Of a stretch of DNA of 64,000 nucleotides, positions 43,142-53,900 are shown one piece after another. The position numbers and the translations under genes are program-made. The DNA comes from Enoplolaimus lenunculus (taxonomy: Eukaryota; Nematoda; Enoplea; Enoplida; Thoracostomopsidae). The notes beneath the pieces are model-generated. The model did not search any database and was not told the DNA's origin. It saw nothing but the letters and a program-made list of their open reading frames with translations. Within the stretch, counting starts at the first letter, position 1. The number at the start of each line of letters is the position of its first letter. The stretch lies in assembly GCA_030248215.1 (NCBI GenBank), contig JASANG010001718.1, forward strand, positions 62,001 through 126,000, in the 5' to 3' direction.

Positions 43142-43524
43142 TTTAGCCAAATATTCCGGTGTTTCCGGGTGGCGAAATACATTTTTCACAAGATAAATGT
43201 GAACTTTTCTGATCATTTTTAGCCAAATATTCCGGTGTTTCCGGGTGGCGAAATACATTTTTCACAAGATAAATGTGAACTTTTCTGATCATTTTTAGCC
43301 AAATATTCCGGTGTTTCCGGGTGGCGAAATACATTTTTCACAAGATAAATGTGAACTTTTCTGATCATTTTTAGCCAAATATTCCGGTGTTTCCGGGTGG
43401 CGAAATACATTTTTCACAAGATAAATGTGAACTTTTCTGATCATTTTTAGCCAAATATTCCGGTGTTTCCGGGTGGCGAAATACATTTTTCACAAGATAA
43501 ATGTGAACTTTTCTGGTCATTTTT
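43142..43524 (+). repeat. 76-bp tandem repeat, five copies
   Basis: Units beginning AGCCAAATATTCCGGTGTTT start at 43145, 43221, 43297, 43373 and 43449 and are virtually identical, so the array is young. As 76 is not a multiple of three, the same peptides recur in shifted frames. Confidence 0.95.
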
Positions 43525-43583
43525 TATATTATTTCAAACATTATAGTCAAAACCAAGAGTGGATGATGCGTAGTTCAATAAGG

Positions 43584-43750
43584 GTATGCAACTGGGAAAG
43601 AATGTACTCGGCACGCGTTGCGTTTTTGACCGACCCACTTATTTAGACGGGGTACAACCGGTGCGAACTATGGCACTTGGGGTCGGCCAAAAACGCAACA
43701 CCCGGTGGTACATTTTGTACTATGCGGAACACCAAGAGTTGCACACTCTT
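43584..43750. mobile_element. Hairpin MITE
   Basis: TGCGTTTTTGACCGACCC and, about 50 bp later, GGGTCGGCCAAAAACGCA form a long stem, extended by GAATGTAC/GTACATTTT and GCAACT/AGTTGC pairs. The 76-codon frame over it is an artefact. Confidence 0.6.
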
Positions 43751-43907
43751 GTATCATGCACTCTTACTATAACAAACGCGATGCATGGATATGACATAAA
43801 TTGTGCGTCAAACTGACACCCGAAGTTTTTTATACGAACACTTTAAAACCAGCAAAACTACATAAACGACGTCAGGAACCTATTAGATCAGATTCCATAC
43901 AGGGTAC

Positions 43908-43970
43908 ACCCGGATATCCGATTCCGGCAAAAAATCGACATCCGGCTTCAGTATTCTACATTTTGTGCCG
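43908..43970 (+). mobile_element. Left-end fragment of a CAGGGTG-type MITE
   Basis: Starts CAGGGTACACCCGGATATCC followed by CCGGCAAAAAATCGACATCC. No right end found. Confidence 0.4.
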
Positions 43971-44455
43971 TATACCTCCGACTTTACCATTTGCTTGCAC
44001 TTTGCTTCCAATCCAAACCAATGCCTTCATCAAACCGATGTGTAAAAAATTATCCTATCTGTGACAGAGCGCAGCAATAGACCATTTGCCCACCCTCAGG
44101 CCACTGCAATCGCTAGAAGCGACACGATGCAGAGTAGAAACAAAAATATTGATATTAAGAAATAATTTCATTAGTTCGAGACAATAATCAAAATGATGCC
44201 CGCTGTAAAACAAGCAAACATCGCACATCGCATACACAATAAATTTCATTAAAATTAAATTTCGCGAACCGACCAACCATCTCACGCAACACGAAAACGC
44301 GTTTGATAAAAAACTGTGAACTTAAGTTGTTCTGAAAAATTCCAACTAAAAATTTTCATTTTAGAAATCATGAAAATACCACACAGATTTATACGCTTCT
44401 TGAACTTAGAGTTGTCAGAGTTTTTAAACTATCACATTTTGAATCAATGTATTGA

Positions 44456-44625
44456 ACAGGGCAGTAACAGTAGTATAAACAAGCATATTCCTAAAGTCTA
44501 AGCCTAAGAGCAACAGTGAGCTTAATACGCCCAAGCCTAAGCTCAAGCAAAAACAAGCAGTCTAAAGCTTGAGCTTACTCTATTACAGTCCCGCAGAAAT
44601 ACGACATTCCACCGCTGATTTTTAC
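44456..44625. repeat. TTAGGC-like dispersed repeat
   Basis: From CAGTAACAGTAGTATAAAC through AAGTCTAAGCCTAAG tracts to TTACAGTCCCGCAGAAATAC. The reverse complement matches 45765-45935. Confidence 0.55.
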
Positions 44626-44655
44626 ATGCGCCAGATTTTATGCCCCTTCTCAAAA

Positions 44656-44999
44656 CAGGGATCGACCGGATATTAATTTAACCGGATACCGGAACTGCAG
44701 CCGGATAGTAAATTTAGTACCGAAACCGGAGCCGGATGTCAACCGAACATAAGATATACATTAGTGCACTGTTGGAAGTATATGAGTCGTGCAAAAATGT
44801 GTATTTATGGATTTAAGATTAATTTTTCGCTTGCATTTTTCATTCCATGTCAGTGTCCATTGTAGTCGGTACAAAATATCTTGTATTCAAACATGTAAAA
44901 AGTTGTTTTATGATATTTGAAACCACAGCCGCAAATATCCGGTATTTGGTAGGCTAGGTCTATACCGGATACCGGAACCGGATATCCAGACGATCCTTG
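44656..44999. mobile_element. Decayed hAT-like MITE (CAGGGATCGACCGGAT)
   Basis: Left tip CAGGGATCGACCGGATATT and right tip GATATCCAGACGATCCTTG are diverged inverted repeats; flanks TCTCAAAA and TCTGAAAT agree at 6 of 8. Internal CCGGATACCGGAAC motifs. Confidence 0.6.
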
Positions 45000-45340
45000 T
45001 CTGAAATCTGTTTAGCCCCCCCCCTAGCAAGGTGAGCAGGCAACGCCTACGGGCTTTGAGCCCTACTTCACATTTGTTCCACCCTCCACTGTTTTTGTTA
45101 GGATTGGGGAGCTCAAAACGTTATACGACCGCAATCAAAACTTCAACAAAATTAAAAAAAGTAACTTTTTTAAGATTTTAACGCCAAATTCCATTTTAGA
45201 CTATATCCTTTACATAAAATCATTAATGATATTTAAATTATACTTAACCAGATATTGCGAATTTAAATTTTACGGGTCCGAAAGGGCTATCCACTGTGTT
45301 GGATCTATACGGTCTGTTTGAAGGTGTTGGTTAATGTTAA
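45000..45340. other. No gene seen
   Basis: Begins with an end of the GCCCGTAGCCA family in reverse (45010-45060). The rest is AT-rich. Confidence 0.4.
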
Positions 45341-45342
45341 GG

Positions 45343-45413
45343 ACCACGCCGCGAATAGAACCTCGGCTTTCTTGCACTCGAGTCAATGCTGCTACCACTA
45401 CACCATGTGGTCA
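45343..45413 (-). tRNA. tRNA-like sequence, probably a pseudogene
   Basis: The minus strand reads GACCACATGGTGTAGTGGT at the 5' side, with an A-box-like core, and GAGGTTCTATTCGCGGC at the T-arm. The acceptor ends pair at six of seven positions (GACCAC with GTGGTC). The anticodon stem pairs poorly and the loop reading is ambiguous (CGA or TCG), so I treat it as decayed or tRNA-derived. Confidence 0.4.
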
Positions 45414-45764
45414 TTGCAACAACTTCTTATATATACCGGTATATGTGAAAAGACATGAATAGCAATTTTTTTGCTTTACATATTACAGTTATGTACATAC
45501 ACCGACACCCAGTTTTAAACGATTAACTTTGAAATACATAGGGAAATTAGAACTAATTCTACGTTACTCCGTCCCACCTAGAAGTATTGCTGGTTGCACG
45601 GCTGGTCTACTACATGCGACCCATCCCTGTTATATTTTTCCTTTCTGTAAACACACAAACTTCCGTTCTTACCGTAAAAACTAAACTACAAAGTCAAAAA
45701 TTAGCTGTTATAAACTACCCGTGTCTATGACACAACGTCTCGGTCCTCCGGTATATGTAAACAT

Positions 45765-45935
45765 CAAGGGCGGGACGTTTTTCTGTGGGACTGCAATAGA
45801 GCAGTAGCTTAAGCTTTAGACTAATCTTTTTGTTTGGCTTAGGCTTACGCTTACGCTTAGGAATATGCTCAGTATTACGCTTAGGCTTAGGCTTACGCTT
45901 AGGCTTAGGAATATGCTTATACTACTGTTCCGCCC
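45765..45935. repeat. TTAGGC-like dispersed repeat, fullest copy
   Basis: GGGCGGGACGTTTTTCTG leads into GACTGCAATAGAGCAG, then runs of GCTTAGGCTTAGGCTTACG, then GGAATATGCTTATACTACTG and GTTCCGCCC. The outer GGGCGG(G/A)AC tips are inverted. Other copies: 18600-18715, 44456-44625, 49462-49600, 56540-56630, 60540-60665, 61205-61350. Confidence 0.6.
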
Positions 45936-46249
45936 CTATTCTTTACATTGTCCGGTCCTCCTATGCATCGAAACTTTGGCTCGCTAACTTTAATTTTAAC
46001 CACAACTGAAACTACTACACCCCACACCGTTCTTATTATTTCTTGCGAGTATAGACTAAAAATATACACATATATATGTACGCATGAGAGTTTGCTTTCA
46101 TGCACCCGACAACAAGTTTGAAATCATTTTTTTAAAATTAACCTTTCCGGCTATTTGCGTTTTTCAGAGTCATAACAAAATTGTACAAAAATACAACTCT
46201 ATCTAATCTGCGCAATTCAAGCGTAAAACAATACGACTCAATATGAAAA

Positions 46250-46471
46250 ATGACCACTGGCAACATCAAGAAGGCAGGGCGTCCATCAAGGTCCATATTA
46301 ACCCACCAGATTTGTAAACAGCTCAAGAACGAAAAATTTTCGGAACATGGAATTGTTTTTAATGCTGCGGATATGTTTTTGGCCAATGGCGTACAAAATA
46401 TGCTTAGACGAGTTGCGGCTCCACCTTGCTCGCCGCATCGCATCGTTGCAGGCTGTGGGTCATATAAATGA
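46250..46471 (+). CDS. Small open frame, hypothetical
   Basis: A 73-codon ATG frame with a basic start (NIKKAGRPSRSILTHQ) and less skewed codons than the surroundings. Flanks show no clear promoter or poly(A) signal. It may be a fragment of a transposon gene or chance; a minus-strand frame also overlaps it. Confidence 0.2.
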   Translation: MTTGNIKKAGRPSRSILTHQICKQLKNEKFSEHGIVFNAADMFLANGVQNMLRRVAAPPCSPHRIVAGCGSYK

Positions 46472-46742
46472 TTAAGAACGGTTCATTTTTACAGAAAACT
46501 CTACACATTTTTGCAAAATGCAATGCAATTACTTATATATATAATAGGCTAAGAAATGTTGCTATTTGCTAAATAATTTCCAGGTAATGGAACGCTGAGT
46601 TAAAACTTCTGTATTGATTAGTTTACCACACAACGCCAGCTGAAAAAAAACCAGGAAGTCATTATACTCGGCCATGCTGCACTTAAAATTTCTGTAAATG
46701 ACGATGAATTTGAATGCCATTGCTAAATTTATACAATATTAA

Positions 46743-47007
46743 CCCTTTCTCACATGAATATTTTCTATTTCCCCTGAGACCTACTTTTATGCTAGAATTC
46801 GAACTCCAGCGACTGGAGTGGGAGACATATACCATCACCACTCAGCTATAGGAGCGTGACGCTCGAGCCCGAGGGGGCTCTCAGACAGTGTGGTGATTTA
46901 GTACTATGTATACGTGTTGCGATTGTTAAACGCGGTGCGATATATATATTATTTAACGTATATGCACTGCGCTGAGTTGCCTACAGGCAACTCAATGTGA
47001 GAAGGGG
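46743..47007. mobile_element. piggyBac-like MITE with TTAA duplication
   Basis: CCCTTTCTCACATGAA and ATGTGAGAAGGGG are inverted tips, flanked on both sides by TTAA (46739-46742 and 47008-47011). TTAA targeting with CCC-beginning tips is characteristic of piggyBac elements. It encloses a tRNA-like stretch and no transposase. Confidence 0.75.
46790..46862 (-). tRNA. tRNA-like sequence inside the piggyBac-like MITE
   Basis: The minus strand has TAGCTGAGTGGT (A box) and GGAGTTCGAATTCT (B box) at tRNA spacing. The acceptor stem does not close, so it is a tRNA-derived fragment rather than a working gene. Confidence 0.4.
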
Positions 47008-47339
47008 TTAAAGAAGCAAAAAGCACAAAAGAACCCCCCTATTTGCGCATACACCTTAATATACATACCAGCCGTAGTGGGACTACACATATTAAGCGAT
47101 GCTCGGACCCACTTTACTAACAACAGGTTTAAATGCAATAATGGGAATAATTCCTATGCTAATTAGCAAATATCCTACTAAATTGCAAATATAAACAGTT
47201 AGCGACATATTTAAGTGTTTTTATTCAAAAATCCCACGGAACAAAATACATACTGTATAAAAATATATTACACTCAAATGGCTACTGCCATAGTTTTGAT
47301 AGCTAATATGCTACTTAGTTAGTAGCACGTTATTCACTT

Positions 47340-47503
47340 GTCTATTTTGGAGGTTTCTAAATAATTTCTTCAGATTCCTCACGCCCAAAAACGCTTTGGT
47401 ACTGAAATCAAATCAAACCCTAATAGTTAGTGAAACACTGTCAAAATCCCAATTTTGGTGTAACTAAATGAACAGATATGCTAATTCGTTAGTAGTTACT
47501 TAG

Positions 47504-47585
<82 letters not shown>

Positions 47586-47725
47586 TTCGGAGGTTTATAA
47601 ATAATTTATTCAGGTTCCTCGCACCCAAAATCTCTTTAATACAGAAATCAAATCGCTTGTACGCCTAATAATCAGTGAAATATTGTAAAAAGTCCTAATT
47701 TAGGCTTAACCAAATATGCAAATAT
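47340..47725. repeat. (AT)n microsatellite between two direct repeats
   Basis: 47505-47575 is pure AT, followed by a short GT run. A diverged repeat of about 140 bp (GGAGGTTTCTAAATAATTTC ... CAGAAATCAAATC-like) lies on each side, at 47350-47480 and 47586-47725. Confidence 0.75.
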
Positions 47726-48405
47726 TAGCCTATTCTTGTCGGACGAACAGACCGACGAACATCCACCTTTCGATCCCTGAAACATAAAACGCTTCGTGAA
47801 GCAACGAGCTACGCTCAAATACGCAGTGTCAACTGTTTATGCGAAATTACACACAACGCACAGTGAGCACCCTCGGACTCGAACGTCAAGAGTTAATCGT
47901 GAAGCGGTGACGTCAAACGCTTCTTCATGGGTTCAACTCTTAACTTGCAAACAGATTTCAGTTGAAACGGTACAAATGCACAGTATTCATACAGACAAGA
48001 TAAGGTTAAACCTGATCATGAACACTTGCGTATATAACTTGAGGAATAGAGAGGCAGGTCCGGAGCAGCCACCCCCCATACTCCCGTTTGGGGGGCACCC
48101 CTAAAGTGCCCCTACCCTAAGCGGGTGAAACAACAACCGCCGTAGTTTTACAATAAGTCTAGCTTCTTGGTGGCTTCGCTCGTGAGTTTGGGGGCCACAC
48201 CCTGAAGTTGGGGGGAGCCCCCACTTCTGTTTGCTCCGGCACGGTAGAGAGTATATATTTATCCTCTCCCGAAATTTCTGAAGAGAAAAAATACTAGTAA
48301 CAAACCTTAGAATAACCCATGCCTTTGAGGTCAAAAAATTTCCTTGCACTTGAAATTATACTCTCCCGCGAACTGAAATCCTGGTTTCTCTCCAAATCCT
48401 AAGCC
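47726..48405. other. No gene seen
   Basis: A G/C-rich patch at 48055-48260 (ACTTCTG and GGGGGCACCCC-type runs) looks like decayed repeat. The frame at 47796 has no support. Confidence 0.4.
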
Positions 48406-48407
48406 AG

Positions 48408-48570
48408 ATATACCCGTAGCCAGCTCAACATTCTAGCGGCGACCAAAAAATTTTCAGGATAGATAGATATCTAAGCATTTCACAAGACTTACCAGTGAGG
48501 TTGAAATTTTTTAAGGGAAGATGGCCAAATTATTCCAGGTGGTTCAGCTCCCATCTGGCTTCTGGCCCGG
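48408..48570. mobile_element. MITE of the GCCCGTAGCCA family, diverged
   Basis: CCCGTAGCCAGCTCAACATT to CTTCTGGCCCG; same order of internal blocks as 25621-25791. Confidence 0.55.
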
Positions 48571-49260
48571 AACCAGATTTTTGAAAACCGCCCTATATCT
48601 CGAACGAAACAAAAAAAAAACACAGACATACCGATCGATATGTCTCCAGCGCAAACCTGTCAACACGAAAACCGCCGGATATCCGGACCACAGGTTTCAT
48701 TCACGGCACCTGCGGCAAAATCAAACCCATAATTATCTTTTATATTCGAATATAAGGCCACAGAGTATACCTCACAAAAATATATTATATAATATGTATT
48801 ATACAAATTATACATACACGCAACACAACCACAAAATTCAGTTTCATGAGTATGCCCGTATGCAGCAAAATACGATACAGAGACAGGTTAAAATAAAAGG
48901 CAACAACAACGCAGTGCTTTTATGGAGAACGCTGCTTGTTGTTTAGCTCTACCTTTACAGCTTAGAGACTATAATGTTGTGTGATTAAAAAATATGGCTT
49001 CGCTTCATTTATTAATATAAACAGAGACATCATCAATATACGTTTGTGTACTAAAGAGCGAACGGAGTTTGTAGCAACAACGGGACCGAAAAGCTTCGCA
49101 ACTGCGTAACAAAAATATAAAAATAAATTGACCCCATGGAAAAGTTTCAACCTCGCTGCGGTAAAGTAAAAGTCATCTGAAATGCTTGTATGCCCTCCTA
49201 TCATGAGGTAAAATGTAAACGACGCGTATAAAAAAATTATGAGCGAGATTTACTGAGCGA

Positions 49261-49428
49261 CAGGCGCGTATCCAGCTCACCTTGCTAGGGGAGCTAAAAA
49301 AAATTTTAGGAGGGACATTTAAGGGTTTTCAATGACTAACAGGCAAGGTTGAAAATTTTCTAGGGGGGGCAAAATTTTTCCAGAGGGGGGCTGAGCCCCC
49401 CTGGCCCCCCTTGATTACGGGGCCGGTG
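49261..49428. mobile_element. MITE of the GCCCGTAGCCA family
   Basis: CAGGCGCGTATCCAGCTCAC to GATTACGGGGCCG; flanks CTGAGCGA and GTGAGCAA agree at 6 of 8. Confidence 0.65.
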
Positions 49429-49461
49429 AGCAATCTTTTTTGACCTCTCTGAGCCAAATTA

Positions 49462-49600
49462 AACTGCGCCATAACAGTAGTATAAGTATATTTCTAGCCT
49501 AAGCCTAAAGATAAGCATATATCTAAAAACCTAAGCCAAAGCAAAAAAATAGTCTAAAGCATATAACCTTACTCTATTTACAGACCCGCGAAAAAACGGT
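49462..49600. repeat. TTAGGC-like dispersed repeat
   Basis: AACAGTAGTATAAGTATATT, AAGCCTAAAG tracts, and TTACTCTATTTACAGACCCG, in the same order as 44456-44625. Confidence 0.5.
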
Positions 49601-49884
49601 CGCCCTTTAAATTCTATGCATGGGTCAAAGCCTGTAATGTAGTCCTAACGACTGCAAAAATACCATTTTATACCCATAAATCTTGGAGGTATATACACTT
49701 CTTGTATACGCTCCTAGAATGAACAACAGTTAATTAAAAAACTGCTCATAGAACGGTAGCTCCTAAACAATTATATCCATATCGACAATTTTTCAGGTTG
49801 TGATTTTGTCATGAAGTATGCGTAGTGAAGCGCGTTCAAACCGGAATTGACAATGCGGGTAGCCAATAAAAGAACTGAGTTCAT

Positions 49885-50067
49885 TTGAAATTAAAACCAG
49901 AATTTTTCGTTTGCATAAACACCGATTCTGGAGAAACATTCGTCAGAGGTCCCAAAAAAATTGCAGTATACTACATATATGTCCTTGTGAATGGTGAACC
50001 AATTTTTGTAAAAAATAACTACAAAGAGCAACGAGTTTTGGTCATATGGGACACGTTTCTACCATAG
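49885..50067 (+). CDS. Small open frame, hypothetical
   Basis: A 60-codon frame reading MKLKPEFFVCINTDSGETFV, then VLVNGEPIFVKN and VIWDTFLP. The residue pattern is protein-like (alternating hydrophobic and polar) and it is not in any repeat I found. No family recognised. Confidence 0.2.
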   Translation: MKLKPEFFVCINTDSGETFVRGPKKIAVYYIYVLVNGEPIFVKNNYKEQRVLVIWDTFLP

Positions 50068-50680
50068 AGTACACAAATCAAAGGAAGTAGTGAAAAATTA
50101 GGTGATTTTACAAAAGATTTACAAACATCAAACCATTATAACGGAATTCCAACTGATATACGAATAAAAATGTCAAAATACATCTATCTTGAACGTTTTG
50201 CAGTTGTACGAAAGAAACCCTTGATTTTGATAGCAAGTATTGTTCGTTTAATATTATGTACCTCGCTCGTTGAGCGGCTCAATTTGTTGGCCCATGTAAA
50301 CATCAGGGGCGAAGTGTTTTCGCCACAGTAAATGGAATGCAATAAAAGCGCTCAACACTCAAAAAACAATAATTTACTGAACTGATCATATAAATATTAA
50401 GGAAAGCAGTATTTGCACGCATATTCCTAAACCAACTTATAAACCTCGCCGCAGGGATATGCCTATAACAAAACTCAATTAATTTTAGCTAAACCACCTA
50501 TAATCTTTTATGTAACTTTACTCATTCACAAAATTATATTCGCACCACAACTGGCTCAAATTTTAAAGTGACATTAAATTCGAATAAGCCATCCAACGAT
50601 TTTTAATCATACACAGTAATAATTAATTGACTTCACCATTACTACAATCGCCCTTTCATTCATTTCCCTGCTAAACCAAA

Positions 50681-50938
50681 CTACATTCGCAAAACAGCTT
50701 TTCTACGACAGGTGCTAAGGGCTGTACCTTTCGTTCCGGCAAATACCGCACCATTTTCAACTTGACTATAACACGACTGAGCAATAATCTCAAAGGCTTG
50801 ACTCAAAACCATTCGCGTTTGATTTGGTGTACAAACATCATCAATCCATAGCCGTGCGGCAGCGTTAATAGCGTTATTTTCGCTTTTAATCGAGCTGCGA
50901 ACTGCATCAGAACTGGAGTCATCATTAGACAACAACGG
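50681..50938 (-). CDS. MCCC2-like: MCCC2-like exon 11 (stop codon)
   Basis: 258 nt with TAG at 50681-50683. It encodes [20 protein letters not shown], matching [20 protein letters not shown], and ends in LRM where MCCC2 ends in FRM. Between them is a Cys-containing stretch not alignable by eye. Acceptor TTTTAG at 50939-50940. Confidence 0.85.
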   Translation of the reverse strand, partial: PLLSNDDSSSDAVRSSIKSENNAINAAARLWIDDVCTPNQTRMVLSQAFEIIAQSCYSQVENGAVFAGTKGTALSTCRRKAVLRM

Positions 50939-53900
50939 CTAAAACAACCAATAACTTTTTATAAAGTAATTGACAGTGTGACAAGTTTTGGGTTTAAACT
51001 CTCAAGCTAACAACCTATTTAAAATCAATGCTCCATAGAACTCAACTTAATTTATCGCCTGACGAACCGAACCTAAAACACAGATTTGTTTCAGAAAACA
51101 TGTGAACTCGAAAACAAAGACTCACGTCAAATTTCGCGAGATCTTCAGTTTCTGGGTGCACATAACCAAAAGTAGCATTTGGCCACGCATACGAAAAACA
51201 CGGATCAAAACAAACTCCGCACTGAAAACAGTAGAAAACATGAAAAATAATAAATAAAAATTAAGATTAAAACAATTTGCTCCACCCGCGAGGTGCAGAA
51301 TGTCAACGTTGAAATGAATATGAAACAATTTGTGATATAAACACCAGTTTAACATCGAATTTACAACGACAAAGAACCAGGCTTGATAGTTAATATACTA
51401 TGCCACATTCTGTAAGAAATAATCTATCATAAAATTGCAGCGGCTTTCTACCACATTGAAAATATGTCTAACAAAAACAATGATATTTGCTAACCATAGC
51501 CAGGTTTTCACTTCCATAAGCATTGCCGGTATACAAAACAACTTTGGCGTTCTGTGAAGCGGCAATCACTGACATGAGTTGAGCAGATGCTTTCAGACCA
51601 TTGTTGGAATATTCTAAAAACGATATCAAATAAAAGTTTATTCCAAAAACGAATTTAGCAGTTTCCCAACCCCTCATTCAGACTGACATTCAAAGAACTT
51701 TACAGAATTACGATACTCTACACATCGACCTATAACACAATGGCTGGCTTTTCGAAACCCTACTTAAGTACGACTTAGTACTTAATTAAGTACGGGTGAA
51801 CGAATTGCTTAACTATTTTGAAGTCTTAAAACGCTTACTTAAGTTAAGTAAATACTTAAGTGGCTGACTAAATTTGATATGCTACAAATCAACCGCTAGT
51901 AAACAAAGTGTTTGAAAAAGTTTCCTAAACGATCTTACCATCATTGTCCAACATGGTCCATCCGTCACCTGCTGAGGATCCACGAACCACAAACAAAAGC
52001 GGAATACCTCGCTGATCAGCCATATCAACAAATTGAGCAGCTTTTTGACACGACCGTGCGTCCAACTGAATACCAAGTGACGACACAATGCCAATTCGAA
52101 CACTAGAAATATCATAATCAATCACACCGAGGGTCGCATTTTTGCCAATGGTTATGATGCTACCTCAAATTAACGTAACTCTTAAGAGTACTCACGGCGT
52201 CATCAACAAAATTTTTTAGTAAACAGCACCAGGGTGCAAACGGATACCAAAAATGCCGGAGCCTATAATCTATATCGGGCCAGAGCCGGATAATTAATCA
52301 AAATCTAATACTAGATTGCATTCAATCAGAACGTAGCTAACAATACTTCCTTAAACGGACAAAGGCATCACAAGTGTTTACGTGATAAAGGTTAACGTCT
52401 CACTCCGATGCTATTTTAACACTCGAACAACAACCCTATTCCATTATTCTATGTTTACATATGTAACGTTGCGTTCAGTTGCAATACGTATTTGTTTGGC
52501 CCATAAAGTCATTCACGACACACGGTGCCGCACGAGTGGCGGACGGCCCGGACGGTACCGTGCGGGTGACAGACGACGCCATACGTTACCAAAAGTATAG
52601 CGCAACCCTTAGTCAATCAGTTTCGCGGACGGTAGTTAGCATAAATACAAATGTTGGTTTCAATTTTTTTGAAGTTTAACAAACATCCGGCAAGTTAAAA
52701 TACCGGAGCCAGAGTCGGATATCGATTTTTTGCCGGAGCCGGAGAAGGATATCCGTTCGCAGCCTGAACAGCACATAACAAGGAACCAAAATCATCGCTA
52801 TTACAAAACGTACCTGGAGATATATCCAAAACCACAAACAATACTGTAACCATATGTGCTTCGAAACTCTGAGAACCAACTACGATCAAGAATGCGCGAG
52901 AATACCTGCAAACAACTTACATAAGTGTAAATTTGTTCTTGCATAGCTAAAATACTGCACAAAAACTGCAAGCACACACTTGGAGTGTACTGAGCAACAA
53001 TATAAATCGTTTAAGCTAACCATAAATTTAAGCTTATCAGTGAAAATATATGCCCAGACCCAAAATTTTTTCGTTTATGAATGCCTAGTATACATGACGG
53101 CTGTACACCTCCTACCTCCAACAAAAATGGAACTAAAATCACTCACAGCATTGAAAAATTGGCGTCCAGTCAAAGCCTTCATTCCAGCAATTCCATTCAA
53201 TTCCTGGACTGCATATAACGGATCATTTACAGTGTTCGTTTCACGAAGATCACCTTCATGTAGCGGAGGGCAAGGCAAAGCAGATGGACTAAGGCATTCA
53301 ACAATATGACGGCACTTTACAAAGGCACTCGCTTCGTCAGGAGCAAAATAATCCGTACACCCGCTGATTCTGAAAAATTTTCCTTCCAATTTAGGTGTCG
53401 TTGAAAAATAAAATGTAGCTTTGTCGAGTTTCAACAGTCACAACACAATGCAACATTGTGTAAATGGATAATAAGATTAATTTGATTATAAGGTTAACTA
53501 ATTAATTAATGAGCAAAACACAAAATTGGCAACTTTCTGAATCTGATTCAAATAATTTAGGTTGTGCCGATACTAAAATTTTTGCAAATGCCAATTCTTA
53601 TTCTAAAATTTTGCCGATTCCGAACTGAAGCCGATACAAACCGCTGATACCGATACCAATTTTAATACAATATCTAGTTAATGAACAGCTAGAGCTAGGA
53701 GCATTACATTACATTATATAAGCAAAGCCTAAAAACAGTACAATCAAGCCGCCTATAACATCACAAAAACAATTCCTTCAATCCATTTTTTCGAAAACAA
53801 AGGCCAGACGAATCACAGTTTTACGATCACACACAATGCTATATGACAGCAAGTGAAACGGAAAGCATCCAAGCTCACTTCTGAGCAGGGTGACAAACTT

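Noticed and set aside
43142-43524. CRISPR-like array
   Set aside because: The whole 76-bp unit repeats without variable spacers, and the genome is eukaryotic.
45840-45910. A telomere or internal telomeric site
   Set aside because: The TTAGGC tract is short, degenerate and flanked by constant sequence found at several other loci, so it belongs to a dispersed repeat.
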